A program made the translations under genes and the position numbers. DNA of 64,000 nt. Origin: Monocercomonoides exilis. Taxonomy: Eukaryota > Preaxostyla > Oxymonadida > Polymastigidae. Below are positions 21,916 through 34,139 of the stretch, piece by piece. Each line of letters begins with the position of its first letter. The first letter of the stretch is position 1. The DNA lies in NCBI GenBank assembly GCA_001643675.2, contig LSRY02000012.1, positions 746,501 to 810,500 on the forward strand, in the 5' to 3' direction. The notes below the pieces were generated by a model. It saw nothing but the letters and a program-made list of their open reading frames with translations. It made no database searches and was not told where the DNA came from.

Positions 21916-24900
21916 TCATCCAAAAAAACTGTGTCCAATGGAATGCGCTTGAACAATACACAATTCACATCCATCATCATATCCCTTTCTTCCACATTCT
22001 GTGTGTGCTCTCCACAACTTTCTTAACTCCACAACCGCACTCTCTCCATTCTTTATCTTCTCTCCCACAGTCTCTGCCTCATATTCCCCAAACGGAACAT
22101 TCAGAGTCAAGCACTCCCAGAGCATCATCCCTATTGAAAACGCAACTGTTTTCTTTGTGGCATGCTTCTTGATCCCATTCAGCAGCTCTGGTGCCTTCCA
22201 CCGCAAACATTCATATCGATTGTCTTCATCATCCTCAAACGCAGATGAAGGTGGCGGCGAGTCTCTTCCTCTCCTGCTCATCAATGAAATGTCAGAGGAA
22301 GAGGTGATAATGGTTGATGAAGAGATTGATGAAGAATCAGAGTCATCGGATGAAGAAGAGCAATCTGAGTGCATTGCAACTGTGATAATCATCTGCTCTG
22401 AGAACAGCACAATGTGTGGACTCAGATTAGCCAATGATTGAAGTGGATTTTCCATCTCATCAAACGAGTGGAGTGCTCCATGCACCACCCAGAACAGCAG
22501 ATGGGCCCCTGTCACTTCCCGCTCCACCAGTGTCCCAATCGCCATCTCTTTTTTCTCATTTCTTCCATGCAAAAGCATGAACAGTGAATCCCTCAGATCC
22601 ACAATCAGTTTCTCATGAGGCGATGAGCAGGCCATTGCATCCACCAGATTCGACATTGATGATGTGGTTGGGCACAGATCCTCACCACGAACAAATGTTG
22701 ATTCTGCGTCTGAAGTGTCTGTGGTTGAGGTGGATGAAATGGATGGTGATGGTGTTCTCTTCCTCGATATATCATCTTCTTCCTCCTCGTCTTTCCACAA
22801 TGCCCAATCAGGAATCTTATCTGAATCGCGTCCAAGGATATTTCCAGTGGAGCCACTCTCACTCAGCAAATGTTCAGATGATTCTGAATGGCCCAAGTTT
22901 TTATCATTCACTCTTTTCTTTATTCTTTCTTCATTTTTCTTCTCTGCCTCTCTTTCTGCTCTTCTCCATTGTTCCTCTGGAGACATCACCATCGTCACCA
23001 TCTCAAAGGCCTTCGGATCCTTCTTCACTGATTCATTCACAATCTCTTCCAGTTCTTCTGTTCTTCTCTTTTGCTTTCTCCGTCGAACAACAAACATAAT
23101 AAATCCAATCAGAACAATAAACAATGTCACAACTTGCACTATAACAACCAACAGCCATATCGATTTCCCTTCTTTTCCTCCTTCAACAATCCTTTCATTC
23201 TTATTTGTTTTTGTTTCATTTGCATTCTTCAGAATGAATGAATTTGTTGACGAAGGAGATTCTGCATTCCCAAACAAAACATGCACGCTCACCTCTATTT
23301 CATTTCCACAATTGCTGATGAGATCTTTTCCCACACTTCCCTCAACTTCTCTTTCCGATAAAAACCCATATGTATCAAAATCATAATTTTTAACCTCTTT
23401 CTTTTCTCCTTTTCTCTTTACAACTCTGAATGACAGATTGCATGGAACAAAAAGCAATCCTTTGAATGTCAGCTTCATTCGATCTGTCTCTTCTTTTGCT
23501 TCCACACTCTCCAACACAGGAATAAAGAATGGAGATGTCCTCTCAGAAATAATCCCTTCAAAACTGCACCCATCATTCAACATCCAAAGTGAAGTGTTTC
23601 TCTCCAATCCATCTCCTCCTTTCAAACTCATCACATTCAATGTTCCTGAATCTGAACATATGATATTTCTTCTCATCGATGGATATCCTTCAATTGATGG
23701 ATTGTTATTCATAAACTCTCCTTTCTCAATTATCACATTTCCCCCACTCATCGTAATACCACCTTCTAGTGAATTCGATAATGTTGTGTCTTTCATCATC
23801 ACAGAGCTATTCACAATATCAACAAGAGATCCATCCCACCTGCATATCTCTTCTTCTTCATTGAAAGTCTGTTCATTTCTTTCCTTTGAATTCCCATCAA
23901 AAATGCAACTGTCCATTTTCACATCTGTGCAATTCTCCAATTTCATCAATTTTCCTTTTGTAGTCTTTGAACTGACTCCACCTATTGTGCAATTTGCTAA
24001 CTGAATTGTCTTTTTCATTGACAGGCAAGATATTAATGATTCTTCATTTCCTTCAACTGTGATATTTTCTGAATGAAACTTTTTCATATTTAATTGCCCA
24101 CATTCATTAATATCCATCAGAGATTTTGAAACTGTTGAATTACAAATCGTTAATGAATCCATCACTGATGGAAGTGAAGATAAAAGATATAATGCAGATT
24201 TTTGAAGAATGAGATTTGACATTGTGCATTCCATAAGCTGCAATTCTCCTTCTGCCGTATTAATGATGTAAAATGGAATGTTTGCTAATTTTATACTTCC
24301 TTCTCCAGCCGATTGTTTTGAGTCAAATGAGCAATTTATAATCTCAAGAATTCCTCCTTCGGGTGACGTCAATGATTCATGTACAGAAGCGAAATTCGAA
24401 TCAAACACAAATTTCACTCTCACCAATGAGACTGTTCCGATTGTTGTTATTAATGCCTCTCTTGTTTTTTCAATCCCTGATTTCACTTCAACTTTGCATT
24501 TATCTCTGTTCTTTAAGCTCAAATTCATTTCCTTCAGATTTATTTCTCCTTCAATCACACCCACTTCAACAATGAACATTTGACTGATGAAATCTGAAGT
24601 CAGATGCGCAATTCCATGTTCAATCGAATAACAAGGAAATTCATCGCTCCCACATCCCAATGTGTCGTGTCCATCCTTTGAAACAGACACCTCCACCCAT
24701 TTCAGTTTTGAAAGAAACACTCGAAGATCCATTTCTTCATAAATCCCTTCTTTCCCAACAAATGCATTCCCATCATCCTTGTATTCCGTGCAATCAAATG
24801 CAAAACGCTCTGTCTTCACACTGTTCACCAGATTCCCACTCTTCACAAACATGTTCTTCCCAACTGTTGCTGAGCATCCAGAAAATGATATTGATGAGAG

Positions 24901-25681
24901 ATGAAATCCTCCTTCATTTGAACTGCAATCCAGGTATATCCCTCCTCCTTTTCCTCCCTCACTCATATTCTCGCAAATACATCCAATAAATGAACTATTT
25001 TCAAGTGTCATAAATCCTCCTTCACTCAACGCTATTTTCATTGCTCCTCCTTTTTTGCTCTTCTTCGATAATGCCCCTTCTATCTTGCTTCCATTCATCA
25101 TCATTTCAACTCCCACATTCCCTTCAAATACGGCTGCCTTTCCCTCTACTGCCACTCCACTGTCAATCTCCAATCCTTCCAGTGTGCAATTCAACAGTTT
25201 CACCTTGTATTCCTGTTCATTCATATTTGCTGAGGAAAGTGAAAATGAAAACAACGAGACAGATGATTTCGCATCTGAAATCGTGACAGAGTCCAGCTCA
25301 ACCATCTTTCCCATTGATTTGATCAAGAAAAATCCAATTGTGTTTTGCTTCCCTTCAATCACACTCATTGCGCAGTTCGACATGTGCAACTCTCCATTTC
25401 GAGTGCTCGATTCAATCACTGCTGAAATTGTCCTTTTAAAACTCGATGGAACAACAATCCCAAAGAAATTTATTTCTGTCAGCGATTCTGTTTTCAGAAT
25501 GCATTCTTCAGTTCCAATAAATATTTTCTTGCATTTTGCATTCTCTCTTATTTCAGAAGAAAATTAATAAAAATATAATGAAAATCGTTAAAATATTCTA
25601 CAAATAAGTTAATTCATATGAAATTCAAACTTTGTTGGCCTCACCAGCGTTTCTTAATTCAAGATCATCACGGCATAACAT
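21916..25681 (-). CDS. Beta-helix ectodomain / transmembrane / pseudokinase protein
   Basis: The main exon is 25544-21916. Its upstream frame has no ATG, so I propose a 37-nt first exon, 25681-25645, and a 100-nt intron, 25545-25644. Phases agree and give 1,221 residues, but the first exon is tentative. The N-terminal ~780 residues are repetitive, with many 'sxxxNCtf.g' rungs and Gly-rich GGKGGGIYLDCS, suggesting a parallel beta-helix outside the cell. A hydrophobic helix (SIWLLVVIVQVVTLFIVLIG, bases ~23095-23165) is followed by RRRKQKRR. The cytoplasmic part has a Ser-rich linker and a kinase C-lobe: RWKAPELL, VAFSIGMMLWECLTLNVPFG. I see no HRD or DFG motif, so it is probably a pseudokinase. 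The end (HSFFG) is earlier than a full kinase fold would need. Role inferred: surface receptor. Confidence 0.8.
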
Positions 25682-26202
25682 TAATATCCTCAAACTGCAC
25701 AAAATTGATCAGCTTAAAAATCATAAACAAAATTCATTAAGGATAGAATGAAATTTTTATAATCTTTAATTGCACACTTTAATAATATTTCTAAACATTT
25801 GATTTGTCTCAGATTTACAAGCTGGGGTTCAATTCTTGACGAAAGAAACAAATTTCTTATTTTCTGGATATTTAAAATATAATTGTGGGATTGATCAAAA
25901 TATTTTAATTTTTTAATTTATTTTTTTAATGTTTTATTTTTTGAAAAATCATTAATATAATAAGAGTATATAATAATTAATAACGTATCATCTACTTTTT
26001 GTTTCAAAATTATCAATTTTTATTAAAATTTTGAAAAAAATACTCATATTTATGGGTCATTTTAAAAATTAGTTTTTTCTCAAGGATCAAAAAGAATTTC
26101 AAAATTCCAGTCCATACAAATGTTTTATTATTAATTCTACTTTTTATTTATCATAATGTTTAAAAGAATAATCAAGAATTGGAAAAGGACCTTAAATTCA
26201 CC
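25514..26202 (-). repeat. Right terminal inverted repeat of the 9.9-kb element
   Basis: Reverse complement of 16297-16983 apart from a diverged AT-rich middle (about 25880-26000). It contains the upstream region, and probably exon 1 and the first intron, of the pseudokinase gene reading inward. Confidence 0.85.
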
Positions 26203-27350
26203 TATGCCAGCAAAACAACTGTTAAAAACATCGCAGGTTTTCTTGGATTATCGGAAACAATGGCCAGCAACAGCATTCGAGAGATCAGTCCATATTTGCT
26301 TTAAGTGTTGGACGAGATTTTCAAAAATCCGCTCAGAACTCCAAAGTTCATTTCCGAAGAATTTCCGTCTGTTTCCTTGCTTGTTGACGCAACCACTGTC
26401 AGATGTTCTGTTCCAGTTGGAGACTTTGATGATGCAAGGCAATTGTTTGATGGGAAACACAACTCTTACAGCATGAAAATAGAAGTCGCAGTATCAGCCT
26501 GGCCTCCATTCAAAGCGTTGTTTGTTTCGGACTCAGTTCCTGGTGGTGTTCATGACGTTACACTTTTCAAAAATGGCAAGCATTGGCATGTCGAATACCT
26601 TAAAAAACAGAAGAAAAAAAGCTTGGAAATTCAGTGTGCAATCAAAATGATAGTTGGTCAATAATGGCTGATAAGGGGTATCAAGGCCATTTCATTGATA
26701 TCAACGTAATAACTCCCATCAAAAGAATTCATAAAGCAAACAAAATTTTGAATGAAAAATAATTCCAACGTTCAGGATCTGAATCCGTTTATTCTCTCTC
26801 TTCAACACAGCTTTCTTCTTTCTCTTCGACTCAGCCTTCTTCACTCTCTTCTCAACCTTCATTTAAGTCTTTATCTGTTTCTCCATTATTATCTTTTCCA
26901 TCTGCTTCTTCATCTTCATCAATCTCTCCTCCAGCAGGCAATTTTTTCATCGTTCCTGCATCAGTTGCAACTTCTTCAACTCAATCAGAAACGTTATTCA
27001 CAAAAGCCGGGATAAGCGTTATGACTGCAAAGGAAGTGGAAATTTTCAATAAGAAAGTTGCAAAACATTGTACACCTGTAGAATGGTTTTTCAGTCGAAT
27101 GAAAAGATTGTGGTTCCGAATGTCAGAAAAAAACACAGGTCCACGAGAAGATTTTTCTGCTGATGTGAAGATCGCATGCAGGCTCACGAACATTGTGATC
27201 GATAACAACTCTTTAGAAGCTGATGATGGAATTTTTTTTAGAAAAGTTTCAGAATTGTCAAATAAAAAAGAAACGGAAAAAAAATTGATTCAAGAAAAAA
27301 ATGCAAGCGCAAGCATGGAAAGAAAAATAATAAGGAAAGCCTCCAAATAA
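26203..27350 (+). pseudogene. PIF/Harbinger-like transposase, 3' half
   Basis: It continues the frame broken at 16296. Peptides YASKTTVKNIAGFLGL, then SVSLLVDATTVRCSVPVG (first Asp), PGGVHDVTLF, IMADKGYQGHFIDI (second Asp) and TPVEWFFSRMKRLWFRMS (Glu) follow DDE_Tnp_4 order. A stop interrupts after ISPYLL near 26303, and frameshifts lie near 26640-26660 and 26760-27020. The final C-terminal helices are clean to 27350. It was once a full transposase and is now inactive. A related fragment lies at 59062-59627. Confidence 0.75.
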
Positions 27351-27581
27351 TATGAATTTGAATATTATTCGACAAATATCTGAAGATCATATCATAAAAG
27401 AGAAATGGTTTTTTTTTATGATAAATATTTTTTGCAAGTAATTTTTAACGTGTTTTTTTTCATTAACGATGTTTGTTTTTGAAAGCACATAAATTGTATG
27501 TTTTTGTGTAAAAATTTTCTTTCAATATTAACTATAAATCCATTCTTTTATGAAATTTTGATGAACGTTTGGATCTCGATA

Positions 27582-27824
27582 TGGGTCATTCTTTTTGAAA
27601 AGTCGCAAATGTTTGATTTCCAAATAAAAAAACTTTTTCATATTTTGCTCAAATTTTTGTTTCCACTCACAAATCTTCTTAAGAATGTGTGAAATAGCAT
27701 TATCAAGAAATAGATTCCATATTTAAGAAGTTTGATATTTGTTAAAAATTTATTAAGCAAAATATGAAAATTTTTGATTTATTTGAAAATTGAACATTTG
27801 TGACTTTTCAAAAAGAATCACCCA
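27582..27824. mobile_element. MITE family A copy (243 bp hairpin)
   Basis: TGGGTCATTCTTTTTGAAAA at the left matches the reverse complement of the right end TTTTCAAAAAGAATCACCCA. TA flanks both sides. The arms are imperfect over ~110 bp with a short centre. No coding capacity. Confidence 0.7.
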
Positions 27825-27829
27825 TATAT

Positions 27830-28606
27830 CTTTGAATTACATAATTTTTTATTTGAAACACTTTCATTTAAAACCTTGATGAACAAGAATCACTTGACGA
27901 ACCTGTTTGAAGGATATATATATCTGTGACGTATTTTTTTAATTTAAATGATTTGTTTTTCATATCAGCCCTTTCGATGCACTTTTCTTCGAAGCATTTT
28001 TATAAGCTTGCTGAACCTCACATCGAATATTTTATTTAATTTAATAAAGGATAAAAGGTACTTGACAGCATTTTGTTTTTAAATAAACATGTTCATTTCT
28101 GAGACAAGAATTTGCATAATGATTAAAGGTGATCATTTTATTTTTAATTCATTTCTGATTTCTGCTTTCTGTTTCTATGAACACTTTTATCGTTGCCTAT
28201 GAAAGAGTTTTTTTTTCAATTATATGCTTTTATTGCAAAATATTTTTTATATTGATTCCTTTTGATGAAAAGAAATTAATATTTGACATTCTTTTCATTT
28301 AACAGTTATTGAATTGTTAAAAAAAGTTGCAAATTGAGATAACAACAAGATTATTGATTGTTGTTTCTAGAAAAGTTAATAACAACATATTTGTCATGAA
28401 GTTTGAAAAACAATTTATACTAGAATTATCTAATGAATATGAAAACAACTATTTTTACCAAAAAATTATGAAAAACTTACTTTTAAATTTGCAACAATTA
28501 AAACAAAAGTCAAAACAAAGTTTTCAAAAAATTCAATACTTCTACTAATTATTATAAATTTAAATGATCTTTTCTAATTCAAAATCTCATATTGATTTTT
28601 AATATT
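27830..28606. other. AT-rich intergenic, nothing recognised
   Basis: A 73-codon Asn/Leu/Lys-rich frame at 28327-28548 has no recognisable motif. Nothing else is supported. Confidence 0.5.
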
Positions 28607-28875
28607 TGGGGGAAAATATGGACTTTCAAGCTTTTTATGCACAAAGCATGAAAAAATTGCTTCACTCATAACAATTTTTAACTTTCTCAGATTTCAAAAT
28701 AAATTATTGTTTCATATCCTTAAACAGGCATCGTGAAAATAATAACAGAAAGTTTGCCAACATTTCACGTATGGTTAAAATGGACCCATTTTTATTGTGT
28801 ATTTTGATCTCAAAAAGTCAATGAAAAGGACATAATTTTTCAATGAAAATACCTGAAGTGAAATATTTTTCCCCA
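28607..28875 (+). mobile_element. MITE family B copy
   Basis: Begins TGGGGGAAAATATGGACTTT and ends TATTTTTCCCCA. It is diverged from the others, with indels that break the frame open in other copies. The flanks are T-rich and no clear TA duplication survives. Confidence 0.65.
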
Positions 28876-29480
28876 TTTGGCCTTTTATTTGAATTAAGTG
28901 GTCTTTATTCAAATTAACATAGGGTTATTAAAAAACCTCTATTTATTCAAATGATCCGATTAAATCTGCGTTGTATCTAATGAAACATTATAAATTGTAA
29001 ATTTAAATTAAAAAAGGTGGATTTTGATTAAATAAGTCAATTTACTTTTTCAAAAGGTTAAAAAAATATTTCGATTAAATATTCAAAGTAAAGGCAGCTT
29101 CCGTTATAATCGAATTCGGTTATAATCACAAAAAATTGCACAAATAGGATTGTAATTATTACAAAGCTTTTCTGTATATTCATTTCAGAATAGTACTTAA
29201 AAGATAAATCCTAACCCAAATAATGTATGGACAAAATATAAAATGAATGTTTTTTCCTATCTTAACTTGAAATGTTCGATAAAACCCAATTCTCTAATCA
29301 ATATAAAAATATTTTTATTTTGTTATCACTTTTAAAAATTTTCACTAACGAAAAAAAGTTCACAAAAAATAATTGAAAATAGAAAAACTTTCAACCAAAA
29401 TCGAAAAATTATAACTATAAATGGAAATTATTTTCAAAAAAGAAAATGTCAATGAAAGAGAATATAAAAGAAGAAAAATA

Positions 29481-29734
29481 TGGGTTATCCTTTTTGAAAA
29501 GTTCAAAATTATCAATATCTGGGTTTAATGAAAATTGTTATTATTTGATCATTTTTTGCAATATATTCACCAAACTTCTATGCAACTGACATATTTTCAC
29601 ATCAAATAGGAGTGCGTTTTTTTATTTGTAAAATTTTAAAGTCTAAAGAAAAAATTGCAAAAAACGATTTAATAATGACAATTTTTATAAAACTCAATTA
29701 TTTAACATTTGCGACTTTTCAAAAATAACAATCC
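29481..29734. mobile_element. MITE family A copy, diverged
   Basis: Left TGGGTTATCCTTTTTGAAAA after TA. The right end reverse complement reads GGATTGTTATTTTTGAAAAG. The internal arms are only weakly paired. Confidence 0.5.
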
Positions 29735-29837
29735 TTATTTTTATTTTATTTTTGTAAATAACCTTTTCTTAATTTTATGCAGTTGTTTTTGATAATTTTT
29801 AAACTATCAAACAAAAATAAATTCAAAATAATATTTG

Positions 29838-29935
29838 AAACAAAACAAAACAAAACAAACAAAACAAACAAAACAAACAAAACAAACAAAACAAACAAAA
29901 CAAACAAAACAAAATAAAATAAAAAGAAAAGAAAA
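29838..29935. repeat. AAAAC/AAAACAAAC simple repeat
   Basis: About 100 bp of tandem AAAACAAAC-type units grading into AAAAT and AAAAG units. A low-complexity microsatellite. Confidence 0.9.
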
Positions 29936-29939
29936 GGTT

Positions 29940-30743
29940 CATGTGTTATTCTTATTTAAATATTGACGCATATGTTTTGAATGCAGATTCAAAGAAATTT
30001 AGCATTTTTTTCAAGTTTTCGTTCATTTGTTTTGCCTTATTTGATAAGGATGATAAACATTGAATATTGGATAATTTTTGTGAGCAAAATAGATTTTCGA
30101 GAAATAATAGATTGAACGAATAAAAAAATTCCGGAAAATAATGTCAAAATTCAATTATCCAAAAATTTTAGCACTTGCGACATTTCGTAAAAAAAATCAC
30201 ACAAATATCGATTAGAGAATATTTGAATCTAAACCATAAAAATTATTGTTTATGTTTATGCCCATTTTGAATACCATTTTCAGTTAATCACTTTTGAATC
30301 TTGAAATACAAAAATAGAACAATATTTTCTTGTTCAAATAAAAACTTTGATCCATCGAAAATTTGTTCATCAATATTTAATAAAACGAAGTGGTTCATTA
30401 TTAAAAAATAACTTTAAGCGAAAAAAAGAAAATTTTTAAAACAAAACAACACTCAAAAATATCAAACCAAAAAAAAAAAAACTCAAACTTCCACGTGCTA
30501 GTCTTTTATCAGAAAACAAACAAAACAAATTCAAGATCGTTTTCAAATATTTACCATTAAAAAATAACAAAAATGGAAGATGACATTTTTGAAAATGTCT
30601 TCAGAATTAGTTTTCATTCAAAAAAACTCATTGAAAATAGAAAATTTTGGTCCTGATAATGAAATTGGATTAGAAAATTTTCAAACACTTCTGAATGTGA
30701 TTTGAACAAACAAAGAAAAAAGAATTGAAACTTTCAGGTGATA
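29940..30743. other. AT-rich intergenic
   Basis: No gene seen. A stretch near 30120-30205 resembles one end of family A (GCGACATTTCGT, then AATCACACAAATATCG) and may be a solo remnant. Confidence 0.45.
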
Positions 30744-30995
30744 GGTGATTATTTTTGAAATCATAACTTTATTCATGGAATGCGTATTCTTTAGGTTTTT
30801 GTTACTGGTGAAAAAATCGAAATTCAAATCATGAATGGAATTTGATTATTTGAAAAGCAAAGCGAGATACAAGAAAGTCACAGAGGAATTATTTAATAGA
30901 TCAAAGACTTTTCATAGTTCTTTAATGAATATTCAAAACTTAAAATCAAACAAACTTATTGATGGAAATTGTGTGTTTTCAAAAATAACCACCCA
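30744..30995. mobile_element. MITE family A copy
   Basis: Left GGTGATTATTTTTGAAATCA after TA at 30742-30743. The right end reverse complement is GGGTGGTTATTTTTGAAAAC. The centre carries a short ORF that I treat as chance. Confidence 0.55.
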
Positions 30996-31046
30996 GACAT
31001 TCAAACAAATAAATGGATGAACGAACAATTAATTAAATTCTTATTT

Positions 31047-31047
<1 letters not shown>

Positions 31048-31084
<37 letters not shown>
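31048..31084. repeat. Poly(A) tract of 37 bases
   Basis: An uninterrupted A run. No retroposon body with a matching target duplication was seen beside it. Confidence 0.95.
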
Positions 31085-31090
<6 letters not shown>

Positions 31091-31800
31091 TTTTTATAAT
31101 GAATGTTAATATGATAGATTAAAATAATTCATGTGTAGTAAAAAATTGCATCTGTGAAGGTGCATGTGCATAATAACTGAATTTTTATTTTTGTAATGTT
31201 CAAGAAGATGAATTTTCTGAGAACGACTTTGAAAAACAAAAAGAGAAAATTTGAAAAGTTCAAATAGGAGCTGATTTTGTAAGTTATCATTCTTTTGTTT
31301 GAGATTCATCAGGATTTAAATCTCTGTATAAAAAAATATATTTTGATAAATGAAAAATAATTAAAGAGCACCTATGTTTTATGCATTCAGCTAATGAAGC
31401 TAAAATGATGGAATATTTTTTTGAATATATAATTGACAGAAATTTTTCGATCAAGTCTCGAACAAGAGTTTGATTTTCAAAAGAATCAGATAAGTTGTTT
31501 TTTTTCTTCGTTTCTTCAAAATGAAGTTGAATGTCAAAAAATACAAATATTAATAAAAATTTCAAATGAAGTTGTTTTCAATTTTGTGAAATGATACAAA
31601 AAGAAAAACAATAAATGAGAACTACAAAATGAAATGAATTTCCTTATCTCAAACATTTACATTATCAGTTGATAATTTATCAGACAATCCAACAAAAATT
31701 ATCGATAGAAAAAGGCTGCAAACAATCGTTTGCCAATGAAGGAAATTATTCATAAAGAAAAATTGAAATTATGAAAAACAGAATTATCGCAGAATTTCAT
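31085..31800. other. AT-rich intergenic downstream of the helical-repeat gene
   Basis: Short minus-strand ORFs at 31106-31309 and 31287-31565 have no recognised motifs. Bases 31635-31665 and 31795-31820 share a TTTCCTTATCTCAAACATTTACA-like block, a small direct repeat at the end of the adjacent gene. Confidence 0.4.
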
Positions 31801-31804
31801 TTCC

Positions 31805-33128
31805 TCAAACATTTACAAAATAATCTTCAAAACATTCTGATATGACAATAAGAAAATGCTTGTTAAAAAATGGAAGCACAACACTGAAGCTTGTGACGAT
31901 ATCTTCATATCCTTCTTCTTCTATTTTATCAAACATTTTCCTTTTGGTTGCCTTTCTTTCAGTCTCTTCAGTTTCATTGTCCTCCTTTTCATTCAACCTC
32001 CCGGAAAGATTCAGAAACAATTTCAAGCAGTTATATGAAATGCTGTCTTCCAAAGTTGATTGGCAGACTTCCTTCAAAATCAGATCAACGACTCCACTTT
32101 TCATCAATCCTTCAATATTCACATCAGCTCTTCCTGACATTCTTTCGAAAACTCCAATTCCTGTTGAACATATATCCTTTCTGCATTCATTTGCTAATCT
32201 GTAAAGCCGAACAAGAAAAGAAATCAATGACCCATAATCTTTTTCTTCAATGTCACTCCCGCTAAAGAAATCAAAAAGATTACTATGCCATTTCTTTATC
32301 ATTTCTGATGCTGTTGGTTCCTTTGCAGTCTTTTCATTTTCCTTTTTCTTCCAATCCACGTAATGCGATAGTTCTTCCAATTCTCTCTCCGCCTCTCTCA
32401 AAAAATGCAGCTCGTTCATAACAACGCTTTCCATGCTTCTGTCTGCATAAAATCTATTTATCAAGAAATTCCAGGATAATTGATAGGCAAGTCGTGACAT
32501 GTTTCGATGCTTTTGATGATATGTAATAATCTCTTTTATCTCTTCTAAATAAATTTCTTTATCTAAATTCTGCATTAAAATTTGCCAATCGTAAATAAAT
32601 AAAGCAAAATTATTCTAAAATAAGACAACCACACCATCAAATATGCAACGTTGCATAATGCCATCAAAGAAATTTCTGCTTCTTTTTGAGTTTCTTCACT
32701 TTCTTCCTTGATAAAAGCAGCTTTTAAAAGGCAAGGCACAGTGATGGAATACAATTCTTTTTTATCTTTGAAATCATTAAGCAAATGATAACATTCGCAA
32801 AGCCCAATTAACAGCTCCTCGTTCTTTTTTTCCTTCTTATCTTCCTCAAAAATCATCGTCACAAATATATAATACAATAAAGTCCGTCTGAAACATGTAA
32901 CAAAAATTTTGTTCAACGTTTTACAAAGTCCCATTCGCTTCAATAACAAAATGGCATTTTCCATCAAAATTTTTTTCTCATAAATCATTTTGCCAATCTT
33001 CTCAAACATTCCAATTGACAGAACAACTTTTAAATCTTCTTCATTCAACCGCTCAATTGACTCATTCATTTCTTCTATTTTTTGTTTTTGTGTTTCTTCT
33101 TTGCAATGTTCCAATTCAGAAAACAATT
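31805..33128 (-). CDS. Helical-repeat (HEAT/ARM-like) protein, two exons, 5' exon missing
   Basis: Exons are 33128-32635 and 32569-31805. The intron 32570-32634 (65 nt, GTGTGG...TGCAG, phase 0) joins CNVAYLM to NLDKEIYLEEIKE. The 5' end begins after an acceptor TTTTTTAG with no ATG in frame (LFSELEHCKEETQKQKIEEM), so another exon should lie upstream; I could not find it in 33129-33540. About 420 residues are seen, mostly amphipathic helices with Leu/Cys spacing typical of ARM/HEAT folds, plus acidic loops. The family looks like one greatly expanded in oxymonads; this is from memory. Function unknown. The missing exon may mean a truncated copy. Confidence 0.7.
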
Positions 33129-33139
33129 CTAAAAAACAT

Positions 33140-34130
33140 AATTTGTTGTTGTTGAAAAGATCATAACATTTAAAAAGAAAGAAATATTAATTAAAACAAG
33201 AATACTTTTAAAAATTTCTGTTGGTTTTAATATCTATCATTTCGTGGAACGTTTCCATTATGAAACAAGATCATTTTGATGTTTTCAAAAGAAACCAAAA
33301 AAATTAAGCAAAGATAAAATAAAGTAATATTTGGAATATATTTTAGAAATTAAAAATGTTTTTCATTCCTCGTTTAAATTCGTGCTTGCGTTCATAGAGC
33401 TTAAAAAAAAGTTTAAAAATTGATTGATATTATGTTATAATTATGGAAGAAAAATGATCATTGCAAAACACAGTTCAATGTGCTAGAGAGAATCTTTTTA
33501 AGAATCTGATACAAATACTGCTTGAAAGCGAATTACAAATGAACGTGATTATCATTTCACAGCATATGAATAGATTTCTTGGAAAAATTTTGTTTTTCCG
33601 AGAGTTGAGAAAAGAAATGAAAACACCAAAGAAACTGTGAAAAAAAAAGAGAATAGAACGTGAATAATATTAAAGATTATAACAGAAAAGTGAAGAGAAG
33701 CAGCAAAGAGAGAAGCAGACAGAGATGCGAAAAAGTGAGAATGAGAAAAATTGAATGATTGTATCAAAAATGAAACAATGAAAGAAAGAACAAAATAATT
33801 AATTTGCAGCATGAAGAAGAAAAGCTCCACAAAATCCTGCATTCTCTCTTCTCCAACATAAATGATGCTTCTAAAAATTATTCCAAAAAATTCAAACAGG
33901 ACAAATGGCACAAACAACAACAGAAAATTGAAATCGCACAATTGTTGAAGAGAACAAAAAATTCAAAGAAATTGACTGAAAATTAAAAACAAACAAAAAC
34001 GAAAAAACATGAAAAAAATGAAGAACAACAAAAATTTTAAAAACAACAAAAATAATAAAATCACTCCTCTGCTTAAAAACTGGTCTTTGCCTCCGCTCTT
34101 TTGACCCATCACTTTTTCGTCTTGCTTTCC
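33140..34130. other. Intergenic; hydrophobic ORF at 33552-33941 doubtful
   Basis: This could hold the missing first exon of the helical-repeat gene, but I see no ATG exon with a matching donor. A 129-codon minus-strand Phe/Ile/Ser-rich frame arises from A/G-rich plus-strand sequence and has no recognisable motif. Confidence 0.4.
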
Positions 34131-34139
34131 ATTATCGTT

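Larger units (their letters stand above)
16297..26202. mobile_element. 9.9-kb TIR element carrying a transposase and surface-protein cargo
   Basis: The left end GGTGTATTTAAGGTCC and the reverse complement of the right end, GGTGAATTTAAGGTCC, begin inverted repeats of ~690 bp. TA is present at both borders (16295-16296 and 26203-26204). Removing the element with one TA restores continuity of a transposase reading frame, which fixes the ends precisely. Contents in order: left TIR; decayed beta-helix gene (+); IS1595/Merlin-like transposase (-); intact-looking beta-helix/TM/pseudokinase gene (-); right TIR. Ends and insertion are seen directly. Mobilisation by the internal transposase is inference. 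Confidence 0.85.

Noticed and set aside
22001-25567. Plus-strand ORFs of 100-240 codons
   Set aside because: Shadows of the pseudokinase gene; their Ser/Phe-rich composition follows from its codons.
29838-29935. Regularly spaced units suggesting a CRISPR-like array
   Set aside because: Units are contiguous AAAAC-type repeats with no unique spacers; a microsatellite.
33552-33941. 129-codon hydrophobic ORF, possible membrane protein
   Set aside because: Derives from purine-rich sequence, has no acceptor/donor context or motif, and composition fits chance.
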